The notes: generated by a model not told the origin, from the letters alone. A stretch of 31,370 nucleotides of DNA from Apostichopus parvimensis (GCA_000934455.1 KN882589.1:63570-94939), one strand, 5' to 3'; numbered from the stretch's first letter, positions 11,693-23,430 are shown. Numbers and translations are program-made.

Positions 11693-13073
11693 CTTGCAGT
11701 TGTATTCTAAAATCAAAATCTACAACGATGACCTTTGAACTGACACAGAAAATAGTTCCCAACTGTGATTTACCGTCACTTTCCAGTTTATAAAGAAATC
11801 AAAACTGTCGCTGCATGCGTGCACCGATTAAGCAGTAAGTCTGTCCTAAGGAAGGTATTAGCCTAGAATTATTATTCCTCACTACGCGTGCGTGGGTACC
11901 ATTCACATCGGAAAACTCTATACCTACATGTCTGGATATAAATAAATGAACAACGGGATGGTATGCCGAAACATGAAAAGAAATATATGTTACCGACATA
12001 CCTAAAAACCGCACTAATCCTTAAACGCCATTTCAAAGCTATTGAATATTAATCACATAAGGAGAACCTTTACCACGCACGTATCAAGGTCGCCACCTTA
12101 ATCCCTACCAGCGATATATTTCTCTATATACATTTACGTAGCCTATTACGTATGAAGACCGGAGACATCCGATTGAGTTTTCGTACGGAAAACAATTATT
12201 GACATTACTTTCCAAACCACAAGAACATCTGAAACGTTCACAAGAAAAACACAAAAAAAAATCGAAATGTTATGATTTTGAGAGCAGATAGGGATAGGAA
12301 CGAAGCAAATTAATATTCTCGCGTTATTCTCTCAGGCCAGATGAGGCAAATGAACCGACAAGAGGCGAAAGGTGAACGGCCTGAGCTAGTAGAGTTAAGT
12401 GGTTTGCCTTCCTCTGCTCCCAATTCAGCGTTCTCTGTTTGTAAGAACCTTTCTCGCCACCAGGAAGTAATTAAATCCTTTCTCTCTAGCTCACCAAGTT
12501 AGGTTTTTGCTTTCCCTCGTATCGCCATGGGGAACTGACTTAGTAGTACTCAGGCTTATCATCTAGAACAAATCATAATTTCATGAGGAACTTTATTTTA
12601 TGGTATTGGGAAACAAAATTAAATACATGTTCCATACTCACCTTTTACGTATTCTAATTGAATTGTGCGATACCTGTACATGCATGTAATAAGATACTAG
12701 CAGGTGTAATATATTTCACTGTGTTAGGCTACATTGATCAAAGAACAACTGTTTCGTCTTGTGTGGATGAATACAACCACGAATCATGACCAAATTGGAC
12801 TCGTAATCTGCATCGGTAATTCAGGATATCAAAGGTGTCAAACTGTTCTTGGGTTCTGCTATTCTCAAAATAGCTGGATTTCGTACGATGTTTTCTTAAT
12901 TATAAGGGTTTGTGATCTATATGAACGGATTACTTGAAAAAAATAGACATCAGTATTCAATCTCACGTGATCAGAACTAAATATACCGATTCACATGGTG
13001 TGTGCAATATTGTAAGTAGACTCTATCAAGACTATATATAAAAATGTTCGTGTTATTTTAATCACCCCTTCCT

Positions 13074-13084
13074 CCCCCCCCCCC
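13074..13084. repeat. Poly-C tract (C11)
   Basis: Eleven consecutive C residues inside a wider C-rich strip. The complementary strand has several G runs close together and could form a G-quadruplex; that is inference. Confidence 0.8.
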
Positions 13085-13400
13085 TCACCACCCCCACCCA
13101 CAAACCCTCACCCATTCCAACGTATACGATTTTCATTTATATCATGCGCTTCATGGTAGAGTCCAGATTTTCACGCAATCGTGACTGCGATACATACAAA
13201 TAGTAGAGTAGAAGTTAGGAAGCAATTAATGTTTTCGTCTGTTTACAAGTAATCCAAAGAAATGGATAAACAAACAAACTTTAAAAGCAACAAGCAGAAA
13301 GGTTAAAAATATCTTTACAATGAAGCCTGATATAGTTTAATTTAATCCTCGTAAACATCATGCTAATGTCAGAACGATACAAAACAACTTATTTTGCACT

Positions 13401-13566
13401 GAAAGTGAACGATGATGAACATGTGTTTAATATTTCAAATACTTATATGTCCTTATCGGATGACGTGTGCTTAATCGTGAAAAGGGAACGTCGATGAACA
13501 TGACTTGTGTTTGATATTTATAATACCTATACGTCCTTATCGGATGACGTGTGCTTAATCGTGAAT
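13401..13566. repeat. Two-copy tandem duplication, 83-bp period
   Basis: Two adjacent copies share a near-identical block starting CCTTATCGGATGACGTGTGC at 13451 and 13534, exactly 83 bases apart. Looser similarity continues to the left (GATGAACATG, TTGATATTT-type segments), so the whole unit is duplicated. The block contains TGACG/TGACGTG, a CRE-like half site, in both copies. Confidence 0.88.
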
Positions 13567-15272
13567 AGTATGCATGTATATATAAACAGTTATGTCGCAC
13601 TAATTTTTTAAACCTTGTTTGTTATTTACCAGTATGTTACACGGGGCATTTCTCACTATATCGATTTCTAGTTTCAATATTTATATTTAAAATTGAACGT
13701 CAGAGCAGTCAATTTGTTGGTCTCAAAATTTCATTTGGAGCGATTTTATCGCAACTTTCTTCACTGTAAAAGAAAAATCATTAAAATAGTATGTCCATGA
13801 CCTCCTCCCAGATGAGTCTATGGAGGTTAAAGGCATCCGTGCGTATTCTGCTGTGATTTGCCTTTCCGCTTCAATGAGGGGTTTATTTATGTGATTGTCT
13901 GACTATAGATTTTGAGGGATCAACAGCGCAAAAAGAAAATTGAAACAATTTTATTTTTGCCAAAATGTCGACTGTTGATGTACGAGTACCAACGTGCATA
14001 GCCTGATAAAGCAAAAATTTGATTTTTTTTGTTGTTTTTTTTGTTTATATTTTAACATTCTGACTTTTGTAAATGAACTTGAAGATTGTGTATAGAAGAC
14101 ATATTGACTTATAGACCGAAGGCATTACACGAAATGGGACGTCATATTTGGGGATTTAGTTTCTAACTAGAAATCATATCTAGCGCAGAGGCTACATTGC
14201 CGTACTTCAGGCACATTTACATATTTCTATGTTTAATGACTGTTTGCAAAGCTTTTGTATGAAACATAACAGGAATATCTCAGACACTTAGCCTCTTTGT
14301 TGCCAGCCAGAATTGTTTGTATAAGCAACTTTTTGACTATAAACAAGATATGGAAAATACGCCAGTTTTTGGATGAAAGGTAAGGTTTTTTTGCGTAGTC
14401 ATTTGGAAACTTTAGCCATTACGACTAATTAACTAAATATGTCACATTTTTAACTCTAATTCCCTCAATTATATTCCCTGTCTATCTTGTCGTTCAAATC
14501 ATATATGACACATTACTAGGAACCAAACCAAGCCCAGACAGTTGTGCCAGGAGATAGTTTAACTATGACAGCCTACAGCCAATAGATGGGTTTTTTTATA
14601 ATTCACATTGTAAAATTAAGAAAGTGTCACTACTTTAATTATATGTTAATTTTGAAGGAAGTGTTCAATTACCAAAAACAGTATATGAAAAGCAACATTA
14701 AGTTTCTCTGTGTAAGCATATGTTACTCGCTCAATGCAAACATTTTGGAAACTATTTTCAGTAATGTCACGGTACAATGTTGTTTGTAAAACCCGGCCCT
14801 ATTCAGCATTTAGTTTGAAACATGCACATTGTTAATATGACTCGAACATAGGCGACGCGTGACAACATGCTACGTTCGACTGAATGAACAGTGAACCATG
14901 CAAGTTTATGTTTCATGTATAAACGTCCCACATAAAGGATAATGTGTTCACGGTATAAATTATGTCCCAGTTATCACACTGTAATGAAACATAATCACAT
15001 GTACACGTTACGTTATTGTCAACTCATATTAACCAAATGAGACGCGCCCTAAGATGTATAGGTAAACATTACAAATAGCTGCTGGGCTTGCAATAATTAC
15101 CAGCATACATTTAGGCTACGTATGTTCTGTCTGCGTTCGAGGACGACGTGTAGTGGTTCATGTCTACCAAATCATGTCTTACTGAACCAACGAAATATCC
15201 TGAAGATTTCAGATGGAGAAACAATAGAGACAAAATAACATACTTAAGGAATGCCACCCAATCCATAGCTTT
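13567..15272. other. Unique AT-rich DNA, no supportable gene
   Basis: T-rich runs near 14024-14043 and open frames no longer than 67 codons, none recognised. I see no repeat or RNA gene. Confidence 0.5.
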
Positions 15273-15374
15273 ATCAGTTAAAACTGGTAAATGTGAGTAC
15301 CCATAAACCAGTTAAAACTGATGTGTGTTATAATTTTGTAACATGTGTGTTACATTTATGACCAGTTGCTACTG
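15273..15374 (-). repeat. Diverged inverted copy of the 122-bp satellite unit
   Basis: Read on the minus strand, this segment follows the unit of the tandem array at 15599-16045 along its length. The shared blocks appear in the same order: TGCTACTG / CAGTAGCA at the edge, an AACATGTG-GTTAC segment, TTATAACACAC, CAGTTT-ACTG, and finally AACTGAT. Identity is much lower than between array units, so this copy is older or was never homogenised. It lies about 225 bases upstream of the array in opposite orientation. Confidence 0.65.
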
Positions 15375-15598
15375 AGAAGGACTTACAAACAGAAAATACT
15401 AAACACACAATCCTATACATAATGAATGGTTTCGTCAATACTGCAAAAACAAAACGCTTAAATCTGCAATTCGAACCATCTTTGCAAGGTAAACTTACTA
15501 TAGTCAAACATAGGGACAGTTCAGTTGTTTAGACTCCTGACCAGTCATTAGTTGAAACAGCCGTTGAGTAATGAATTCGTCTGTTGGTCATTTTCCAC

Positions 15599-16045
15599 AG
15601 TAGCATCTACTGACAGGTCTAACATGTGTTACTGTGTTATAACACACTTCAGTTTATACTGATTAATGGTTGTCTCTTTATTCACAGTACAAACTGATCA
15701 AGCCATGTACAAAACTGAGCAAGCCATGTACATTGGGTGCACAGTAGCATCTGCTGACAAGGCTAACATGTGTTACGGTTTTATAACACACTTCAGTTTA
15801 TACTGATTAAACGTTGTCTCTTATTCACAGTACAAACTGATCAAGCCATGTACATTGGGTGCACAGTAGCATCTGCTGACAGATCTAACATGTGTTACGG
15901 GGTGATAACACACACTTCAGTTTATACTGATTAAAAGTTGTCTATTATTCACAGTACAAACTGATCAAGCCATGTACATTGGGTGCACAGTAGCATCTGC
16001 TGACAGATCTAACATGTGTTACGGAGTTATAACACACTTCAGTTT
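15599..16045 (+). repeat. Satellite array, about 122-bp unit, four copies
   Basis: Units begin with AGTAGCATCT at 15599, 15743, 15865 and 15989, so the repeat lengths are 144, 122 and 124 bases, and the last copy stops after about 57. The first unit is longer because CTGATCAAGCCATGTACA is internally duplicated as CTGAGCAAGCCATGTACA. Each unit carries AACATGTGTTAC and, in most copies, a GTGTTATAACAC-type palindrome. The middle copies are nearly identical, which indicates recent homogenisation. Confidence 0.93.
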
Positions 16046-16811
16046 TACATTGGCTGGGAAAGCCTTATCATGTCACATAAGATAGCGGTTTCACTGCAGC
16101 ATTGAGACCACGAATTTCATCAATTAATATAAATTTACTTTCATCATAAAGTGTCACTACTTGGGCTAAAGTGTGTCACTTTGTTGAGCTGAGCCAGCGA
16201 TGATAACGTCGACATTTCCTTCACAACAAGAAAGACTGATTAAGGATCTAAAATGTTTTATATCCAACCTAAACTTGTCTCCAAGGAACGCCTCTCCGTA
16301 CGGGTGGTCTGTGCTTATCGCATCACGTGAGTCATTAGTGAGATACTACCATTTATTAATTGCATCAACTTTCTTTGCTTGGATAATTTGAAGACATTAC
16401 TTTGGCTGGTAGCTTTTAAGACCTTCGATCGGTTTAGCTAGATACGGCAATAAATCTTTGACCTTAAAGGATATGTCTCAGCGATTCGTGCTGCGTGAAA
16501 AAAATGAATCAATAATAAACTACCGATGATGAACACGGCCATGAATATTTCAAATTCTAAGCTAAGATCGGAAAAGATTAAACAAGTTTGATCAGTAAAG
16601 AGAACGTCCTCACAGGTGAACGAGAGTCACATTCCCAGCCATTATACAAACACTCATTGCACTATTTATAACCCTTATTTGATGAGCTTGATGGAATAAA
16701 GTATGTAGGCCTCAGTGTTCTGTCTTGTTGTATACGGGAAGCGCTAACATGCAGAGTTTTACAGAACAACAATATAAGGTAAAGTGTACAATATTCTGAG
16801 CAGCTAGACAA

Positions 16812-16847
16812 ATACATATATATATATATATTTATATATATATGTAT
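16812..16847. repeat. AT-rich near-palindrome
   Basis: A 36-bp stretch of the form ATACATATAT...ATATATGTAT, close to self-complementary, able to extrude as a cruciform. It is essentially an AT microsatellite. Confidence 0.7.
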
Positions 16848-19532
16848 AGGTGTTTTGTTTTATTAACATACCGTTTATTATTGATTTTGTGAAAAGAAAT
16901 AATATATGTTGGAAGACTACTCCTAAACCGTCATTCTCATGCTGAGAAAATTTCAGATGTTTGACAGGATTTATCAATCCAGTCTGTGTGGATATTATTC
17001 ATTACCACTGCATGTGGAATGCACCCTATCAATAGACCAGTACATATAGTTGCACAAGAGTTAGTATCCGCCCTGGCTATAATATTTATAAATATGTTAA
17101 GAAAGTAAAATTGTAGTACGAAAGTGAAACTTGCCAACTGTAAGACAGTAAAGTTACAGTGTGAGTTCTTACAGACGCTATAATCTATAGAATGTAAAGA
17201 GTTGTTTGTTATCCATTAACTAAATGGAAAACATATTTCTATGGAATTCTTGTAAAAAAAGTCGTCGTAAGGATGTTAAATACCCGGAAGGCTCACATCT
17301 AAAGTAGACAAGAGGGTGCAGACTGCTAATATACACACATGTTCGTCTCCTTATGAACTCCGTGGCCTTAATTATTGTTTTTAGTCTTCGCACCCAAAAG
17401 AGTTAAGAGCACTTGGAAAGAAAAAAGTCTAATTGAAAAATGTTCGTCCCTTTGGATTTAACTGACTGTCTGAGCTACAGGCATCGAAAGGAAATGATCA
17501 AACGAGTTTCATACACTTGGAATGAATAGATTCTAGCTTTCACATCAATAAAAGACTTCCAGCATGAGGCCAACTTCATTTCAGTTTGTTAAGTGTAGTA
17601 CGTATACCTATATGAAAAAATACCACAAGAATATATTCATTAATCAAATCTTATTAATCGTTCATTCAATAGAATATATAGGTTAGTACTTGATTCTAAT
17701 TTTCATAACATACACATGGAAAATGAACACTTCAAGAATGGTGCACTGTTACATATTTTCATAGTTATATAATATTATTATATGTTTTATAACATATTTT
17801 CCCCAGGTCCGACCTATAGCTCTCGACGCCACTGGCTGTCTGGTCTGGTTTGCGTAATATCTATGATAAAATACGGATGTAGTAAAAGTATAGGAAAGTT
17901 GGATTCACGTTATTGCGCAATTTATGGCTTCACATCTTTTGATGCTTACAACCTGATTTATGTCAACACATAAAAAAAAAAACAGCTTTATTTGCCGTAT
18001 ACCGCACTACATACATAATCCTAAACCTCGGCTACTAAAATACAGAGAAGTTTTTTCGACACTTTAAAGATGCATACACACTGACGGTAGGGAAGGTTGC
18101 AACTTCAGAAATGTAAACAACTTCCGACACGTCTTTTATACCTGCGATTACAAAACCTTTACTACGCAAACGTATGCATGCTCCTTTTCAAAGGAACTGC
18201 CGCGAATCAGTATATCAATCCATAGAAATTTGCACAATAAACCAAAAGAATTAACCTACATTTTCATTTCTATAACTTGAATCCATTTTTTCCCATACGA
18301 AGATCAAAATACTACGTATATATAGATTGAGCCTGTCATCCACGTCGATATAGATATGTATATGGTATACACTATTGAGTATATCATATAGATAATGCTA
18401 TTACTAGTTTCATTAATATGGTACTGTTTGCCTTGAATTATGACGGAAACATTTCCGTGCAATGACATAATACAAACCACTTAACGGAAACGATAGGGGA
18501 AAAAAGAGCAAGGAAAGGAAGTCAAATAAAAACTACTGCGTTTGTTCGTGGTTCTGATTATCTCGTGCCCAATTTGCGTATTGATCGCTTGTTTGCTTGT
18601 GGGTAAATATTGACTCGGATGTTCGTAGGTCACAGAGAGAGATGATTCTACGCCAGGAATAAGTGAACACCAACCAACCGCTTCGTATATCTAAGGGGAA
18701 TTACCCCCAGGCCAAACAAGTAAACAACACTGGTGTATATGTATTATATTGTGGTACATAATAATATATAATATATGCGACGTGAATGCGTCAATACCGG
18801 TACGTGTGATGGTAATAACACTGCGTGTATTCAACTTAAAAGGAGACGGTTGTTGTTAAAACATTCTGACATCATTTCCATAACAACGAGAAAACGAATT
18901 GGCATGTGTGCGCATGATCAGTGTGCGTGTGTGAACGCAATGTGAGTTTAAATGTTGTTTAGCAGTGGGATTCAAACGAAGTAAGCACGATCTTCCATCT
19001 TCCACGACAAACGTTTAATCCCATGTGATCATCACAATATACCTCCAGTCGCTCGTTCATACAGGCGTATATGTAATTACATATATTAATTAATGGACAG
19101 AGTTTTAGTGAGTGCATATTTCTTCTTCAATCTTGACATGTTTTGTCATCATGATATCTCCAATTTGTTATTTGCAGTACCAAGATATATGCCATCGATG
19201 ATAACTTTTACTTCGTCTTCTTTGCATAGAGTTTAGTAATCTCTACTTGTCAGTTCTAGTCAACTAATCATTTTTCAGTTTGCAACCATCGTTTTTAAAC
19301 TGATTTACTAGCTTGGGTTGTAAGTTTTGTGTAATTCTAGCAATCCATATGTAATATACACATACGTAATACCATCAATCTAACTAAGATTGATGTGGCT
19401 ACCACCATCGACTACTCCATATTAAAGCTAGGCTATAAGTAAACAAATTATGTCTAAAGTAGCTTACCTTATCTGTCACATAACACAATCTTCCTGGAGA
19501 ACCAACCGTTATTGCTGGTCTTCATGCCCCCT

Positions 19533-19542
19533 CCCCCCCCCC
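19533..19542. repeat. Poly-C tract (C10)
   Basis: Ten C residues within a pyrimidine strip from about 19526 to 19575. Confidence 0.75.
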
Positions 19543-19677
19543 ACCCATCCTCCCTCCCCATTCTCACTCCTCCGTGGGTAACTGCAAAGAGTTAGACGAC
19601 AGTAATTTTAAGGTAATATGACGGCAAGTGGAAAGCGCTTCACACAGACTTACGTTGGGGTATAGGACTGTATACGG

Positions 19678-20440
19678 TTAGGCAAAATGAGAATATAGAG
19701 CATATCGGAAGTATACTAACGATCCAGTATGGTGTAGCCTACCAGTAGTTGACAAAATGAGAGTATGGAGCACATCGGAAGTATACTAACGATCCAGTTT
19801 GCTCTAGCCTACCAGTAGTTGACAAAATGNNNNNNNNNNNNNNNNNNNNNNNNNNNNNNNNNNNNNNNNNNNNNNNNNNNNNNNNNNNNNNNNNNNNNNN
19901 NNNNNNNNNNNNNNNNNNNNNNNNNNNNNNNNNNNNNNNNNNNNNNNNNNNNNNNNNNNNNNNNNNNNNNNNNNNNNNNNNNNNNNNNNNNNNNNNNNNN
20001 NNNNNNNNNNNNNNNNNNNNNNNNNNNNNNNNNNNNNNNNNNNNNNNNNNNNNNNNNNNNNNNNNNNNNNNNNNNNNNNNNNNNNNNNNNNNNNNNNNNN
20101 NNNNNNNNNNNNNNNNNNNNNNNNNNNNNNNNNNNNNNNNNNNNNNNNNNNNNNNNNNNNNNNNNNNNNNNNNNNNNNNNNNNNNNNNNNNNNNNNNNNN
20201 NNNNNNNNNNNNNNNNNNNNNNNNNNNNNNNNNNNNNNNNNNNNGGAAGTATACTAACGATCCAGTATACTCTAGCCTACCAGTAGTTGACAAAATGAGA
20301 GTATGGAGCACATCGGAAGTATACTAACGATCCAGTATGCTCTAGCCTAGTAGTAGTTGGCAAAATGAGAGTATGGAGTATATCGGAAGTATACTAACGA
20401 TCCAGTATATATGGTCTAGCCTACTAGTAGTTGGCAAAAT
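19678..20440. repeat. 70-bp satellite array interrupted by an assembly gap
   Basis: GTATACTAACGATCCAGT recurs at 19711 and 19781 and, after the gap, at 20250, 20320 and 20390, so the period is exactly 70 where visible. Each unit continues through CTAGCCTACCAGTAGTTG, CAAAATGAGAGTATGGAG and ATCGGAA. The edges are TTAGGCAAAATGAG at 19678 and TTGGCAAAAT at 20440. Five units are fully or partly visible; the true number is unknown. The large N-containing open frames across this region are gap artefacts. Confidence 0.95.
19830..20244. other. Run of 415 N (assembly gap)
   Basis: All bases are undetermined. Both flanks are the same 70-bp satellite, so the gap almost certainly holds more of it. Confidence 0.98.
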
Positions 20441-20572
20441 CAACGCAAACGGTGCATGAAAGACCTTTATATATATATGTTAGTAGAACACTTGACATTT
20501 AGAAAAGGATATGCACTCTCTTTGGAAATGTTGGAAATGATGAAAGCTCTAACGTAACCAACAACAGGCTTG

Positions 20573-20873
20573 GAAATGTGCAGGCGCGTAGCCAAGGGGG
20601 GGGGGGGGGGCAGCCCCCCCCCCCCCCCCCTTGAGCATATTTTTAAAAACAAATTAATGTTTTTATGATATCGCTAGTAATTTCAAAAGAGAAAATGCTA
20701 AGATGCAACTTACAAGGCCTGGGAAGTGCCATTTCCAGCGATCTGGGAGGCATTTTCAGCCAAAATTTTCTTGTACGCTTCGCGCCAATCATGGTGGCGC
20801 TACGCTTACATTTTTCTACATTTTCGCCCCCCCCCCCCCTTGGCAAATTCCTGGCTACGCGCCTGGAAATGTG
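20573..20873. mobile_element. hAT-like MITE (20581-20865) with 8-bp TSD
   Basis: A 285-bp non-autonomous DNA transposon. It begins CAGGCGCGTAGCCA at 20581 and ends with the exact reverse complement TGGCTACGCGCCTG at 20865. The flanking octamers GAAATGTG (20573-20580 and 20866-20873) are identical, an 8-bp target-site duplication typical of hAT-type insertion. Subterminally the left side has G15-CAG-C17 (20596-20630) and the right side C13 (20827-20839) followed by TTGGCA. The GC-balanced interior (about 20700-20820) includes TTCGCGCCA and GGTGGCGCTACGCTT strings. I recall similar GGCGCGTAGCCA elements as abundant in invertebrate genomes. No transposase is encoded; the 61-86 codon frames inside are spurious. 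Confidence 0.92.
20596..20630. repeat. G15-CAG-C17 foldback
   Basis: Fifteen G residues, a three-base loop CAG, then seventeen C residues. The two homopolymers are fully complementary and would fold into a pure GC stem. The tract lies just inside the left end of the MITE. Confidence 0.85.
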
Positions 20874-22821
20874 TTTCTCTTTAATCTGCTCTTTATCACA
20901 CAAATACTGAAATATTGATAAGAGGATTATGTTGGCATATACTCGGCAAGTTTTTTTTTGTTGTTTATTTATTCAAACCAAGGATTAGCGAGTTCCTGAA
21001 ACTTAAGGAGAGAATATTCGAAAAGGACACCACTCAAGCGCAATCACCCCTACGTCCGACAGTCTCACACTGTCGACCTGCTCTGATAATTCTTGTCTTT
21101 TCATTTAGGGCTTATACTATAATATAAACCAACGTGACAAATATTATCTCAATCAAGTAAATGACTGAATAATCATGTGGGCCTTAAAATCTATCACTCA
21201 GTGAGTATTATACAGACAGATCATACAAAACCTTACTTCTCATATATCTTGACAACAACATGCACTGGTTTCTTTCAAAAGAAGAATAAGTTGTTTTGTG
21301 GTTTTTAAGCTGGCATTCAAATAGAAAACAGGTCGAGGTTAGAAATAAGCTATCAAGTAAAGATTTCACAGAAAAAAACTCCAACACGTGCCATGTAGAT
21401 TTATCTTCATAAATGATACATAGATTTATCATGTGATTATAATTTGGCTTTTCCGGCCTAACCTGGCGTCGCTGTCAATAGGGCGACACGAGAAAGCATA
21501 ACGGTTATATTAATTGATTAATGCGTAGAAAATACAAGGAAATACACAGTGCAAAAGTGAGTTGAACAAATATATTAACGACGCATTCCACATGTTAACT
21601 CCTACACACACATATATATATACATACGTATACAAGCATACATGCAGGTAGATTATACATGATGTAGCGCCACACATGAACGTATAGATGAACAGACAAA
21701 CAGTTATACATACAGATATGTACACAGACAAACTAACTAACATTATATCAGACAACCTCAAGCCTTAACAACTATATATAATACCGTATATCATGGCAAT
21801 TTGGTGCAGCGTATAAGAACAGTCAAAAATTAACGTCTTGACTGAAATGAAACGCAGATTTGTTGTTTTGCTGTGTCGACTGTCGAGTGATGTATCGGGA
21901 TCCAGATTTCAACAATATTTCAAATATTAGTTTGTTATTATTTTTACCTCATGTATGCCTATATGTAGGCCTCTAAACTGTATGTTGAATATATCTGCAC
22001 TCGCTCTTTATAGTTTGTCACCTGTTTGATAACATTACGTTATCAAGATTGTCGACTCCTATGGACCAACCTACCACACGCCTCACATAGCGACAGTAGT
22101 AATTAATGTTGAAGTTAGCATGCAATGCCAGCATCTATCATTTTACCTCAGAGAAGCCAATCATAGAATATGGTAAACTAATCGCAAACTGATATAAAAA
22201 TACAAATCCTGAAATAAGGCTCGACATTTTAGTTTAGTTTCAAAATTTTTGAAAAGTATGTTTCTGTGTTTAACCAATAAACGTTGAAACATCGACTAAA
22301 CTAAACATTTTCAATAAGAATTTTGAACTGTAATAAACCTACTATTTCTGGCACGGTTGTCCATCTGTTTGTCTTTCAATAATTTTTACTGCATGACTTC
22401 AAAAGAAAAAAAAACAGAATAAGTAGTAATATTCTTTGCTTGCTTAAATGCTTCAACACAAGAAAGATTGAAAGGACCTTAGAGAAATTCTTGCCGTAAA
22501 AATGATTGATGGACGCTCTGAATAATTACCTCCTTCAACTTTGTGTTCATGAGTTCATTGACATTCCATGAGCTGCGTATACCTACGCAGAATTAGACAA
22601 GTTAGTTCGTGACAGATAATCATGATATTTCCTGCAAAAAACAAAACAAAAAATAGTAGTAAAAGCACCCCATGTCGAACGAATTAATGGTAAGTTCATA
22701 AATCCCTGTATTTGGTCAGTGTTACTAATTGCAATTCGATCAGCCCAGGTGGATTCAAGTGAGGCTATATACCCTAACACAGATTTTTGTTTTGAAAGTT
22801 GAAATATTGTGACTCGACTTT
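20874..22821. other. Unique AT-rich DNA, no supportable gene
   Basis: Contains an AT/CA-rich simple tract (about 21604-21650) and an 11-bp inverted repeat (TTTAGTTTAGT at 22228-22238 with ACTAAACTAAA at 22295-22305). Open frames are 83 codons or fewer and unrecognised. Confidence 0.5.
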
Positions 22822-23430
22822 GTAAAGATATTTAACGCTCTTCCCTTCTTGGGGTATATTTGTTAACGTTTCTGATAGGGGTATGCTTTGCCTTCTTTGA
22901 AGGATATGGTTAACGTTCTTTCCTTTCAGATGGGTACATATTTAACGTTCTTATGGAAAATACGTTACGTCGTCTTCGAGAGAAATATTTACTTTTTTTT
23001 CTTTTTTTTTACTAGTTTATTATTTACGATTTATCGGGGATATCTTTGGACTTTTTTTTGAGGTATATGTTTTACGTGCATTCCTTTCTGCTGAGTACAT
23101 ATTTTAAGTTCTGCTTGGGAGGTAAATTATGCCTCCTTTGAGGGATATGTTACCGTTCCTTCGTTTCTAGTGGGTGCAAAATTTACGTTCTATGGGGGGT
23201 ATGTTATGTCCTCTTTAAGGGATATGTTTTACGTGATTTCCTTCCTGGTGGGGATATCTTTCGCTATTATAAGACATATGTTATACTTCCATCGAGGGAT
23301 AGGCTTTCCTTTCAGAAAGGTACATCTTTTCCGCTCTTATGGGCGATATGTTATTCTCTCTGAAAGGGATATGTTTTAAGCCGCTCGTTCCTTTCTGGTG
23401 GGGACATATCTTACGTTCTGATGCGGGGAT
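22822..23430 (+). repeat. Degenerate minisatellite, about 80-bp unit
   Basis: A block like CTTTCCTTTCTGGTGGGGACATAT followed by TTACGTTCT recurs at about 22841, 22918, 23079, 23159, 23241, 23310 and 23389, that is every 70-82 bases with one missing or decayed unit near 22998. A second block, TATGTTATG-CCTCTTTGAGGGATATGTT, sits between them. Seven to eight units are recognisable. A T-rich interruption (about 22990-23010) falls where the missing unit would be. Divergence is high, so the array is old. Confidence 0.82.

Larger units (their letters stand above)
10881..13400. other. Unique DNA with small simple repeats, no supportable gene
   Basis: It contains a short GT run (about 11326-11339), an 18-bp triplet and CT-rich tract (annotated separately) and a C11 tract at 13074-13084 within a longer C-rich patch (about 13063-13110). 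Splice-like strings occur around 12440-12490 (GTAAGA, and a pyrimidine run ending CTAG), but they bound no convincing exon. Open frames are 71 codons or fewer and unrecognised. Confidence 0.5.
16046..19677. other. Long unique stretch, no supportable gene
   Basis: AT-rich DNA. It holds an AT palindrome (16812-16847) and a C10 tract (19533-19542). At 16200-16326 is an ATG-initiated frame of 42 codons, ending at a GTGAGT donor-like site. Another GC-richer patch follows a TTTTCCCCAG acceptor-like string at about 17807. None of the predicted peptides is recognisable, so I do not call a gene. Confidence 0.5.

Noticed and set aside
12430-12495. Possible tiny intron (GTAAGA to a pyrimidine run ending CTAG)
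   Set aside because: It would be only about 50 bases long, and the sequence on both sides is not open in a continuing frame.
17795-17973. Exon-like segment after TTTTCCCCAG
   Set aside because: No donor site follows at a sensible distance and the peptide is unrecognised; the polypyrimidine tract is weak.
19739-20327. Frames of 155-190 codons
   Set aside because: They are made mostly of undetermined residues from the N gap; the flanking codons are satellite.
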